From: an uncultured Amaricoccus sp.
Lineage (GTDB): Bacteria; Pseudomonadota; Alphaproteobacteria; Rhodobacterales; Rhodobacteraceae
Assembly (NCBI RefSeq): GCF_937858865.1
Contig: NZ_CALLYO010000288.1
Coordinates: 1 to 9,517, forward strand
DNA: 9,517 bases
Direction of reading: 5' to 3'
In this document: piece by piece, positions 1 through 6,401 of the stretch
Layout: each line of letters starts with the position of its first letter
How positions within the stretch are numbered: position 1 is the first letter of the stretch
Translations under genes and position numbers: made by a program
The notes under the pieces: generated by a model
The model's database searches: none
Told to the model about the DNA's origin: nothing
What the model saw: only the letters and a program-made list of their open reading frames with translations

Positions 1-1416
1 CGGCCCGAGCTGCGCGCGCCCGTCGCCGGCGCCCGCCCTCCGGCGTCGATCGAGAGCGTGCTCGAGGAGATCGCCCGGGACCTGCACGTCCTCGTGCTGG
101 ACCGGCAGCCGGGCCGGGTCACCGTCGGCGTCGCCGAGATCGATCTCGTTTCCGCCCTCGTGCGCCTCGCGGCGATCACGCCCGGCGTCTCGCTCTCGAT
201 CGGCGGCGCGCCGGTCACCCTCGGCAGCACGCACTTCAACAGCCGCGCGCTCGAAGCCAGGCAGATCGAGGCGCGTTTCGCGCGGGAGGACCTCGGCCAG
301 GCAACACTGGCGATCGAATCCTATCGAAAGATCGCGTCCGGCCGCTGGGTGTCGGCGAACGACACGAACACGATCGCCCGGGCAGTCTACGCCGACATCT
401 TCGAGCAACCCGGCACCACCGAGGCCAGCGGGCTCCTCGGCGGGCGCACGCTCGGCCAGATCGCCGAGGACCGCCCGATCGACGTCGTCTACACTTGGGT
501 CAACCACGCCGATCGGCAGTGGCAGGAGCTGTTCCGGACCGCCCGCGCGCCGGAGGCAGGCGGGGTGGCCAGCATCGACGCGGAGAACCCCGCCCGCTTC
601 CACAACAAGGACGAGTTGCGCTACTCGCTGCGCTCCGTGGCGCGGAACCTGCCCTGGGTCCGGCGCATCCACATCCTCACCAACTGCGCCCGCCCCGAGT
701 GGCTCGGCGCGGACGATCCGCGGATCGCCTGGGTGCGGCACGAGGAGATCATCGATCTCCCGTATCTCCCGACCTTCAACTCGCACGTCATCGAGAGCTA
801 CCTCCACCACATCCCCGAGCTCGCCGAGCATTTCCTCTACCTGAACGACGACTTCTTCGTCATGCAGCCCCTCTCCAAAGGCCATTTCTTCGATCCGAAC
901 GGCACGTCCCTGAGCCAGCTCGAATCCTACGCCATGGTCGCGGGGCCCGTGAAACCCGGGGACGCGGACCATCTCAATGCGGCCCGCAACTCCGCGCGGC
1001 TGATCGCGAGCCGCTTCGGCCACGTGCCGACCCAGCTCCACCGGCATGTCCCCTACGCACTGCGCCGTTCGGTCCTCGCCGAGATCGAGGCCGAATTCGC
1101 CGATCCCTTCGCGGCGTTCCGCTCCAACCGCTTCCGCCGCAGCAACGACGTGAACCTCACGAGCTTCCTCTACCATCACTATGCCCTGGCGACGGGCCGG
1201 GCGCGGACAGCCGACTGCACGAGCATCTTCGTGAAGGCCCAGGACATCCGCTGGCGGGCACGCCTTGCCGAGGCGGTCACCGGCAAGTCGCAGATCGTCT
1301 GCATCAACGACGGAGGCGACATGCGGCACAGCTCGATCTGGACAGCCGGCGTCGCCGACTTTATGGAGTCGGCTTTCCCATGCCCGGTGTCCTGGGAGGT
1401 TCCAGCTCGGCAATAG
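1..1416 (+). CDS. Stealth-family sugar-phosphate transferase (capsular phosphoglycan synthesis), 5'-partial
   Basis: Stealth proteins transfer a sugar-1-phosphate from a nucleotide sugar to a growing glycan, making phosphodiester-linked capsules; they are related to eukaryotic GlcNAc-1-phosphotransferase. Counting from the GTG at 58, four conserved blocks appear in order: CR1 at about residues 141-155 (DVVYTWVN then D..W), CR2 at 183-270 (NKDELRYSLRS, then IHILTN, then YLNDDFF at 261-267), CR3-like at about 305-366 (ending RRSNDVN), and a C-terminal block with SIFVKAQDIR and CINDG. The TAG stop is at 1414. The frame has no stop back to base 1, and the GTG at 58 has only a weak GAGA 3 nt upstream, so the gene probably begins outside the window; GTG 58 (452 aa) is the first in-window start. 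About 140 residues before CR1 match no domain I recognise. The next gene on this strand encodes another phosphotransferase, which supports a phosphopolymer role. Donor sugar and acceptor cannot be read from sequence. Confidence 0.88.
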   Translation, partial: RPELRAPVAGARPPASIESVLEEIARDLHVLVLDRQPGRVTVGVAEIDLVSALVRLAAITPGVSLSIGGAPVTLGSTHFNSRALEARQIEARFAREDLGQATLAIESYRKIASGRWVSANDTNTIARAVYADIFEQPGTTEASGLLGGRTLGQIAEDRPIDVVYTWVNHADRQWQELFRTARAPEAGGVASIDAENPARFHNKDELRYSLRSVARNLPWVRRIHILTNCARPEWLGADDPRIAWVRHEEIIDLPYLPTFNSHVIESYLHHIPELAEHFLYLNDDFFVMQPLSKGHFFDPNGTSLSQLESYAMVAGPVKPGDADHLNAARNSARLIASRFGHVPTQLHRHVPYALRRSVLAEIEAEFADPFAAFRSNRFRRSNDVNLTSFLYHHYALATGRARTADCTSIFVKAQDIRWRARLAEAVTGKSQIVCINDGGDMRHSSIWTAGVADFMESAFPCPVSWEVPARQ

Positions 1417-1521
1417 GCTTGGGCCGCGGGATGTGCTGATGCGTGGCCGCCCGACCGCTGGCATCGAGCTTGCCCCGAGGGGGCGGTACAAGGCATTCGG
1501 GTCGAGTGGGGCCAAGGAATG

Positions 1522-1559
1522 GACGCGCCGGCGGCCGGGCGGCCGCCAGCAGGCGCGTC
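1522..1559 (+). terminator. Strong GC-rich hairpin between the Stealth gene and the TagF-like gene
   Basis: GACGCGCC (1522-1529) plus GGCGGCC (1530-1536) pair with GGCCGCC (1541-1547) and GGCGCGTC (1552-1559). This gives 15 base pairs around a GGGC loop, with one 4-nt AGCA bulge in the 3' arm. No T-run follows, so it is not a classical intrinsic terminator. It begins 106 nt after the Stealth stop and ends 25 nt before the GTG start of the next gene. It could end or attenuate Stealth transcription, or be a structured leader for the downstream gene. The pairing is visible in the sequence; the role is inferred. Confidence 0.5.
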
Positions 1560-1573
1560 GTCAAACTAGTAAC

Positions 1574-1578
1574 GGAAG
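1574..1578 (+). promoter_or_regulatory. Ribosome binding site that decides the start of the TagF-like/GT4 gene
   Basis: GGAAG lies 6 nt before the GTG at 1585. It directly abuts the upstream in-frame TTG at 1579, leaving no spacing for that codon. This favours GTG 1585 as the start over TTG 1579. The first in-frame ATG, at 1630, has CTCCTGCG before it and no comparable site. Confidence 0.55.
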
Positions 1579-1584
1579 TTGATA

Positions 1585-4203
1585 GTGCTCTCGAACCCCC
1601 AGAAGAGGCGCATCCTGCAGCTCCTGCGGATGACCCGTTTCCAACTTGCCCGTGTATTTTTCTTCTTTTCGTCCTCGAACGACAAATCCACTATCATATT
1701 CGGTGAGAAGGACGGGCTAGAGGCTCGCGACAACAGCTACATTCTCTTTGCGGACTTGTATGATGCCGGGCGAAGGGATGTCTATTTCGTGGCTGCTAGC
1801 CGATGCCGAGATCGGGAGAAACTAGAACGGTTCGGAAAGAACGTCCTGCGGTATGGCACCTTTCGGCACTTTGCTCATCTCGCCAGGGCAAGACTACTGG
1901 TCGTAAGCGATGGCTACCTGGACGTATATCCCCCCCTTCCAGGCATCCTGAAGAAGGCCGACATACCGTTCTTTTACCTCCAGCACGGAGTTCTTCGATA
2001 CAAGCGCGTCAACTTCACGGCGTCTCATTACGAGGGGCGGCTTCTCCGCTTCGTTGTCTCGACCGACTTCGAGGCTGATATTGCCACCGACCGCATGGTC
2101 TCCACGACCGACGTCAACGAATGTCGGCGGCTGGCCCTCATGGGTGCGCTGCTGGGGCTTACGACCGACACCCAGTCGAGGAGCGGCCTGGGCGAATTGG
2201 CTCACGCGCTGCGCGCCTACGCTGGCGAGAGCGCGGATCCGGTCGTGGCCGCCGCCGCAGAGGCGAGCGCGAAGAAGGCGGACCAGATATCGCGTCGTGC
2301 CGGACTGCCTGCCGCCCGCCTGGTCGAGAGCGGCCTCCCACGACACGATCGGCTCAAGTTCCCTAAGCCTGGTCGGCGCGAAAACATCGTTCCAATATTT
2401 CTCACGTGGCGCAACTCCTGGGCACGTGGCTCGGCAACCGAAAGTTCGCCCTTTGTCCACATGCTCAGATCCCTTCTTGAGGATCCGAGCGTTCTCTCCC
2501 TGTCGCGAGAGTACGGCGTACGATACAAGGTATACGTACACAACAAGCAGAAGTCATACGCGAGAGAGCTGCACAAACTGCTTCCAGGGATCGTTGACGT
2601 CGATCTATTTGGCGATATAGGGGATGAGATAGGCGCGTGCCTTGCGCTCATTACCGACTATTCATCAGTAGCAATTGACTTTGTCCTTGGATCAACTCCT
2701 GTAATATTTTATCAGCCCGACATGTTGGAGTATACTGAGGAACGCGGCGACTATACTGGAGCTGAAGGCGATTGGGTTGGGCCAGTTGCAACCGAACCGT
2801 CAGGCGTTGCCGAGGCGCTAAGGAACGCGATTTCGCACGGCCTCGATCCTCAGATCAGGTCAAATCTCTTGGAAAGCTACCCGAACTTTGGCAGATCTCT
2901 GCCTACCTTAAGAGGGGAGTTGGACAGCATACCACCTCGCGTATTGTTTGTTGCCTACAATATATTTGGAACCGGCGGCACCGTTCGCGCCGTGACGAAC
3001 TTCGCGAACTACCTCCTAGAGCGCGGTTATCATATCGAGATCATTTCCCTGCGCCGAACAAAAGTTATCCCCGACATGGGGCTTGATCCAGCTATCCGCG
3101 TATATTCCTTGTTGGATCATACACAGCGCCTGACGTGGTGGGAGAAGTTTCTCGGAAGGTCGCCATCAGTGCTCGTGCACCGGGACTCGGACTTTTACCG
3201 AGCCGTGGGTCTCTTGATGGATATTCGTTTGGTTTCCCGCATCAGATCCAGTACGGCTGACGTCATCATTCCGACCTTTCCCGGCCTCGCGCCAATATGC
3301 AACCGGTTCCGGCGCGGCCGAAGCGCGGTGCTTGTCCAGGAAAACAAGTTCTTCGACAGCCATAAGGCATCCATTCAAAAGATGATCCGGCGGTCTTATG
3401 CGCGAGCCGCCGCCGTCACGGTACTGTCCGATTCAGACGCGAGAGTTCAGGCAAGCTTCTGCAAGAAGGTATTCAACGTAGGCAATGGATTGCCCGATCC
3501 GGTTCGTGACGAAGCGTATCGCGATCCGAGCGGACGGCCTCGAATCGTCGCTCTGGGGCGGTTCGAAGACTGGAAACGGTTCGACCTGCTGATCTCCGCC
3601 TTCTCCAGGCTCACCGAGAAATTCCCCCAGTGGGAGCTTCATATATTCGGACGGGGCGAGGAAGAGCCCAAGTTGCGGGCGATGATCAAGGAGGGCGGTC
3701 TCTCTGAACGGATCTTTCTTCGCGGCGTCACGACGGATAGCATGGGTGAGCTTTCGCGCGGCGAAATCTGCGCCATGCCGTCCGAGTATGAGCCATTCGG
3801 CATGGTCTTGATCGAGGCGTATGCGGCCTCCCGTCCGGTGGTTACGTTCGACGTCGAGACCGGGCCCAAGGAGATCGTGATCGACGGAGAAACGGGCTTC
3901 CGCGCCGTTCCCGGCGACGTGGGGGACTTTGCTGCAAAGCTTGCACTGCTGATGGCGTCCCCCTCAATGCGCGCAGCGTTCGGCCGCAAGGCCCGCGAGG
4001 TCTACGAGGAGCGCTATTCCATCGAAGCCGCCGGCAGACGCCTCGAGGAGGCCATCTACTTCGCTGCGGGGAGGCAGTTCCCCAGCGCCGATGCAGCGGC
4101 CCAAGGCCTGCGGAACGGAAGCGGGGCAACCGCATGCGAGGAGAAGGACGTGAGTTCGACGAGCGCTCCTGCGGACAGCGTGCGGCGCGCCCTCAGATCC
4201 TGA
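1585..4203 (+). CDS. Bifunctional CDP-glycerol glycerophosphotransferase-like (TagF-type) / GT4 glycosyltransferase
   Basis: Predicted two-domain polymer synthase of 872 aa from GTG 1585. The N-terminal domain (about residues 30-440) resembles teichoic-acid type CDP-glycerol/polyol-phosphate transferases: QHG with His134, GLPRHDRL near 250, TWR near 274, a His319 segment (VHNKQK), ITDYSSVAIDF at 356-366, then Y..ERGDY and GP. The C-terminal domain (about 452-840) is a GT-B fold GT4 enzyme: FGTGGTVRA glycine loop near 461, ALGRFEDWKR near 656-665 with the usual phosphate-contacting Arg and Lys, and the E-x7-E motif EPFGMVLIE at 736-744. No signal peptide or clear transmembrane segment is visible, so it is probably cytoplasmic or peripheral on the inner membrane. 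TagF-like domains joined to glycosyltransferases are known among Gram-negative capsule polymerases; by analogy it would build repeats containing both a phosphodiester and a glycosidic bond. Base composition is unusual: 44% GC in 2641-2760 against 63% in 3841-3960, with frequent ATA codons in the first part, suggesting horizontal acquisition. TTG 1579 is an alternative start. Confidence 0.85.
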   Translation: MLSNPQKRRILQLLRMTRFQLARVFFFFSSSNDKSTIIFGEKDGLEARDNSYILFADLYDAGRRDVYFVAASRCRDREKLERFGKNVLRYGTFRHFAHLARARLLVVSDGYLDVYPPLPGILKKADIPFFYLQHGVLRYKRVNFTASHYEGRLLRFVVSTDFEADIATDRMVSTTDVNECRRLALMGALLGLTTDTQSRSGLGELAHALRAYAGESADPVVAAAAEASAKKADQISRRAGLPAARLVESGLPRHDRLKFPKPGRRENIVPIFLTWRNSWARGSATESSPFVHMLRSLLEDPSVLSLSREYGVRYKVYVHNKQKSYARELHKLLPGIVDVDLFGDIGDEIGACLALITDYSSVAIDFVLGSTPVIFYQPDMLEYTEERGDYTGAEGDWVGPVATEPSGVAEALRNAISHGLDPQIRSNLLESYPNFGRSLPTLRGELDSIPPRVLFVAYNIFGTGGTVRAVTNFANYLLERGYHIEIISLRRTKVIPDMGLDPAIRVYSLLDHTQRLTWWEKFLGRSPSVLVHRDSDFYRAVGLLMDIRLVSRIRSSTADVIIPTFPGLAPICNRFRRGRSAVLVQENKFFDSHKASIQKMIRRSYARAAAVTVLSDSDARVQASFCKKVFNVGNGLPDPVRDEAYRDPSGRPRIVALGRFEDWKRFDLLISAFSRLTEKFPQWELHIFGRGEEEPKLRAMIKEGGLSERIFLRGVTTDSMGELSRGEICAMPSEYEPFGMVLIEAYAASRPVVTFDVETGPKEIVIDGETGFRAVPGDVGDFAAKLALLMASPSMRAAFGRKAREVYEERYSIEAAGRRLEEAIYFAAGRQFPSADAAAQGLRNGSGATACEEKDVSSTSAPADSVRRALRS

Positions 4204-5044
4204 CGAACCTCAACCCCGCCCGAAGCGACGGGAACCGCGCCCAGTTCTTGAGCACAAAGGCCACCAGGAACGGATACCACAGCCGCCCCACCGCACGCCG
4301 GAAGACAGCGCGGCGGGTCTCGAGGCTCTCGGCGTCGAAGTCCATCCCCGAGCTCAGCCGCGGATGGACCGCGAGCGGCAGCGCGACGTGCCGGCCGGAG
4401 AGCTTGTTGCGCAGCAGGTCGGCGAGGAAGATATACTCGTCGCCGATCGGCAGGTCCGTCCCGGCGCCGAAACGCTCGTCGAAGGCGATGCCGAGCTCGG
4501 CCACGCGGGCGCGGCGGACGGCGATCTCGGGGGTGCCGACCTTGGCCACGTTCCAGAGCCGGAGCGGCGACATGTGCCGCCCGAAGCGCTTGCGCGGGCG
4601 GCCCGCCTCGTCGAGCGTCATGCCGCAGACGCAGCTCAGCGCCGGATCGCCGGCGAAGATCTCGCGGAGCCGTGCGTAGTTTCCGCAGAGGAACTCGACA
4701 TCGTCGTCGGCGAAGAGGACGATGTCGCTGTCGACGCCGGCGAGTGCCGCGTTGCGGCTGCGGGCCACCCCGCGCCCTTCCACCGGCACCACCCGGATGT
4801 CCGGCCGCTGCGCCAGACGGGCGCGGGCGAGGTCGGACACCGCGTCGGCCTGCTGCACGAAGACGTGGTAGGTGACGCCCTCGCCGGGGCGGAGCCGCTC
4901 CGGGCGCAGGTTGTCGAGCCGGCGGCCGATGGTGGAGATGCAGACGGCGAGCGTCGGCGCGGGGTCGCCCACCTGCCCGGCCGCCGGCGACGACGGCGCG
5001 CGCAGAGCGCGCCATGCCTCCCCCGCAGCCGCTGTCCCACGCAT
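4193..5044 (-). CDS. Family 2 (GT-A fold) glycosyltransferase
   Basis: This 283-aa protein should transfer a sugar from a nucleotide-sugar donor to a glycan or lipid-linked acceptor in the cytoplasm. TLAVCISTIGRR (31-42) is the first Rossmann-like strand. GRGVARSRNAAL (90-101) is the typical GT2 helix before the metal site. FADDDVEF (111-118) contains the DXD-type metal-binding motif. GDEYIFLADLL (201-211) sits where GT2 enzymes carry the acidic catalytic-base region. No long hydrophobic segment is present, although WYPFLVAFVLKNW (256-268) might touch the membrane. The ATG at 5044 is preceded by GGGGA at 6 nt and is the natural start; the first 25 residues are Ala/Gly/Pro-rich and poorly conserved in appearance. 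It converges on the TagF-like gene with an 11-bp overlap of the 3' ends, leaving no room for an intergenic terminator. Its position suggests it serves the same polysaccharide locus. The specific sugar is unknown. Confidence 0.85.
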   Translation of the reverse strand: MRGTAAAGEAWRALRAPSSPAAGQVGDPAPTLAVCISTIGRRLDNLRPERLRPGEGVTYHVFVQQADAVSDLARARLAQRPDIRVVPVEGRGVARSRNAALAGVDSDIVLFADDDVEFLCGNYARLREIFAGDPALSCVCGMTLDEAGRPRKRFGRHMSPLRLWNVAKVGTPEIAVRRARVAELGIAFDERFGAGTDLPIGDEYIFLADLLRNKLSGRHVALPLAVHPRLSSGMDFDAESLETRRAVFRRAVGRLWYPFLVAFVLKNWARFPSLRAGLRFVRI

Positions 5045-5066
5045 CGACGATCCCCGTCCACGGCAT

Positions 5067-5112
5067 CCGTCACCGAGGCGTCACGATGTCACGAAAGCTT
5101 CACGCTGTCACG
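5067..5112. promoter_or_regulatory. Array of GTCAC-type direct half-sites (Pho-box-like) in the divergent intergenic region
   Basis: Five half-sites, GTCACC (5069), GTCACG (5080), GTCACG (5088), TTCACG (5099) and GTCACG (5107), are spaced 11, 8, 11 and 8 nt apart. The first pair, CCGTCAC-cgag-GCGTCAC, and the second, ATGTCAC-gaaa-GCTTCAC, follow the 7-4-7 layout of PhoB-type boxes, whose half-site consensus is CTGTCAT; the last half-site is CTGTCAC. The array lies 23-68 nt upstream of the GT2 start and about 155 nt upstream of the efflux operon start. An OmpR/PhoB-class response regulator is the most natural reading, but no regulator gene is in view, and the 8-nt step between pairs departs from the usual 11-nt register. 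Confidence 0.45.
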
Positions 5113-5185
5113 CCCCGAGGCGGCGGCGGGCGGATTCGGCCGGCGGGTGGCTGCCGGGGGGCGCGCGCATCACCCAGTCGCGGGG

Positions 5186-5213
5186 TTGACTCTCGCGCCG
5201 GGAGGCCAATCTT
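5186..5213 (+). promoter_or_regulatory. Candidate promoter of the RND efflux operon
   Basis: TTGACT (5186-5191) matches a sigma-70 -35 box in five of six bases. AATCTT (5208-5213), after a 16-bp spacer, is a weak -10 element with three of six matches. It ends 53 nt before the adaptor start codon, a reasonable leader length. A GANTC methylation-type site (GACTC, 5188-5192) overlaps the -35. The -10 is poor, so this is only a candidate. Confidence 0.35.
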
Positions 5214-5235
5214 GGCGCGCAGTGCCGCGGCGGAG

Positions 5236-5251
5236 CTCGCCGCTCGGCGAG
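5236..5251 (+). other. Small hairpin in the leader of the RND operon
   Basis: CTCGCCG (5236-5242) and CGGCGAG (5245-5251) are perfect inverted complements with CT between them; in practice this folds as six pairs around a GCTC loop. The 3' arm runs into the GAGGGGG stretch (5249-5255) that is the likely ribosome binding site for the ATG at 5267, so the structure could partly mask translation initiation. The role is inferred from position only. Confidence 0.35.
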
Positions 5252-5266
5252 GGGGCTAACCTTCAC

Positions 5267-6391
5267 ATGATCTGGCGGCTCATCCTGGCCATCGTGCTGC
5301 TCGGCGTGATCGTCGGCGGAATCGTCGGGTTCAACCTGTTCCGCGACAAGATGATCGCCGGCTACTTCGCCAGCATGCAGCCGCCGCCGGTGACCGTCTC
5401 GACCGTCACCGTCGAGCCGATCACCTGGAAGCCGGGCCTCGACGCCATCGGCACGGCGCGCGCCGCGCAGGGCGTTGAGCTCGCGGTCGAGACGAGCGGC
5501 ATCGTCAAGGACGTCCTCTTCCAGGCCAACGACGAGGTGGAGGCCGGCCAGCATCTCGCGCAGCTCGACGACGCCGTCGAGCGCGCCGACCTCGCCGCCG
5601 CCCAGGCCGAGCTCGACCTCGCCGAGACCCAGCTCGCGCGCCAGCGCGAGCTGCGCGAGCGCGGCGTCGTCGCACTCAGCGACCTCGACGTCGCCCAGGC
5701 CACGGCGATCTCGGCCGCCAGCCAGGTGGCGAGCCTCACCGCGGTGATGAACCAGAAGAGCCTCGAGGCGCCGTTCGGCGGCACCATCGGCATCCCGCAG
5801 GTCGACGTCGGCCAGTTCGTCAACCCCGGCACCGTCTACGCCACGCTGCAGGACCTCGACACCATGCGGGTCGACTTCTCGGTGCCCGAGCAGGACATCC
5901 GCCTCATCGCCATCGGCATGCCGGTGACGGTCTCGACCGAGGTCGGCAATACCCAGCTGACCGGGCATATCTCCGCCATCGAGCCGCGGATCGACCCCAA
6001 CAGCCGCCTCGTCACCGTACGGGCCGAAGTGGACGACCCCGGCCACCGCATCAACCCCGGCCAGTTCCTCAGGGTCAGGGTGGAGCTGCCCGAGGAGCAG
6101 AACGTGGTGGCGCTGCCGCAGACGGTGGTGAGCACGACCCTCTATGGCGACTCGGTCTTCGTCGTGCGCAGCGACGGCGAGGGGGAGGCGGCGAAGAAGA
6201 CCGTGGAGCAGGTCTTCGTCAGCGCCGGGCGCCGCTCGCTCGGCCTGGTCGAGATCGGCCGGGGCCTCTCGGCCGGGGACGAGGTGGTCACCGCCGGGCA
6301 GAACCGGCTGACCAGCGGCGCGACCGTCGTCGTCGACAACACGGTCAATCCCGCGACCGCCGGCGCCGCCCAGGCGGCTCCGGCGGACTAG
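5267..6391 (+). CDS. RND efflux periplasmic adaptor (membrane fusion protein)
   Basis: This 374-aa protein bridges the inner-membrane pump and an outer-membrane channel. One N-terminal hydrophobic segment (residues 5-25) anchors it; there is no lipobox cysteine, so it is membrane-anchored rather than a lipoprotein. The first lipoyl half is at 72-101 (GIVKDVLFQANDEVEAGQ). An Ala/Glu/Leu-rich alpha hairpin spans about 103-165. The second lipoyl half is at 168-186 (APFGGTIG then VGQFVNPG). The beta-barrel domain is about 198-275 (MRVDFSVPEQDI, INPGQFLRVRV), followed by the membrane-proximal domain to about 355 and a short Ala/Pro-rich tail. Length and domain order fit the HlyD/AcrA-type family. 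The frame stays open far upstream, antisense to the GT2 gene, but ATG 5267 is chosen because it gives a proper membrane anchor and follows GAGGGGG at 11 nt. The pump gene starts 10 nt after its stop, so the two are co-transcribed. Confidence 0.93.
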   Translation: MIWRLILAIVLLGVIVGGIVGFNLFRDKMIAGYFASMQPPPVTVSTVTVEPITWKPGLDAIGTARAAQGVELAVETSGIVKDVLFQANDEVEAGQHLAQLDDAVERADLAAAQAELDLAETQLARQRELRERGVVALSDLDVAQATAISAASQVASLTAVMNQKSLEAPFGGTIGIPQVDVGQFVNPGTVYATLQDLDTMRVDFSVPEQDIRLIAIGMPVTVSTEVGNTQLTGHISAIEPRIDPNSRLVTVRAEVDDPGHRINPGQFLRVRVELPEEQNVVALPQTVVSTTLYGDSVFVVRSDGEGEAAKKTVEQVFVSAGRRSLGLVEIGRGLSAGDEVVTAGQNRLTSGATVVVDNTVNPATAGAAQAAPAD

Positions 6392-6401
6392 GGGCGGGCC
6401 G

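Noticed and set aside
495..1439. A 314-codon plus-strand frame inside the Stealth gene
   Set aside because: Its translation is Arg/Pro/Ala-rich shadow sequence; the other frame contains the conserved Stealth blocks.
1417..1584. Possible small gene or promoter between the Stealth and TagF-like genes
   Set aside because: The short frames here are Arg/Pro/Gly-rich with no convincing ribosome site, and no good -35/-10 pair could be found; only the hairpin stands out.
4056..5066. A 336-codon minus-strand frame overlapping the GT2 gene
   Set aside because: It is in a different frame, Arg/Ala/Pro-rich and without motifs, while the 4193-5044 frame has all the GT2 signatures.
5067..5112. The short repeats as a CRISPR array or palindromic TetR-type operator
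   Set aside because: The units are only about 6-14 nt and are all in the same orientation; there are no spacers of CRISPR length and no dyad symmetry.
4364..5266. The upstream in-frame extension of the adaptor gene (675-codon frame)
   Set aside because: The extra 301 codons are antisense to a good GT2 gene, show no domain, and would bury the adaptor's membrane anchor in the middle of the protein.
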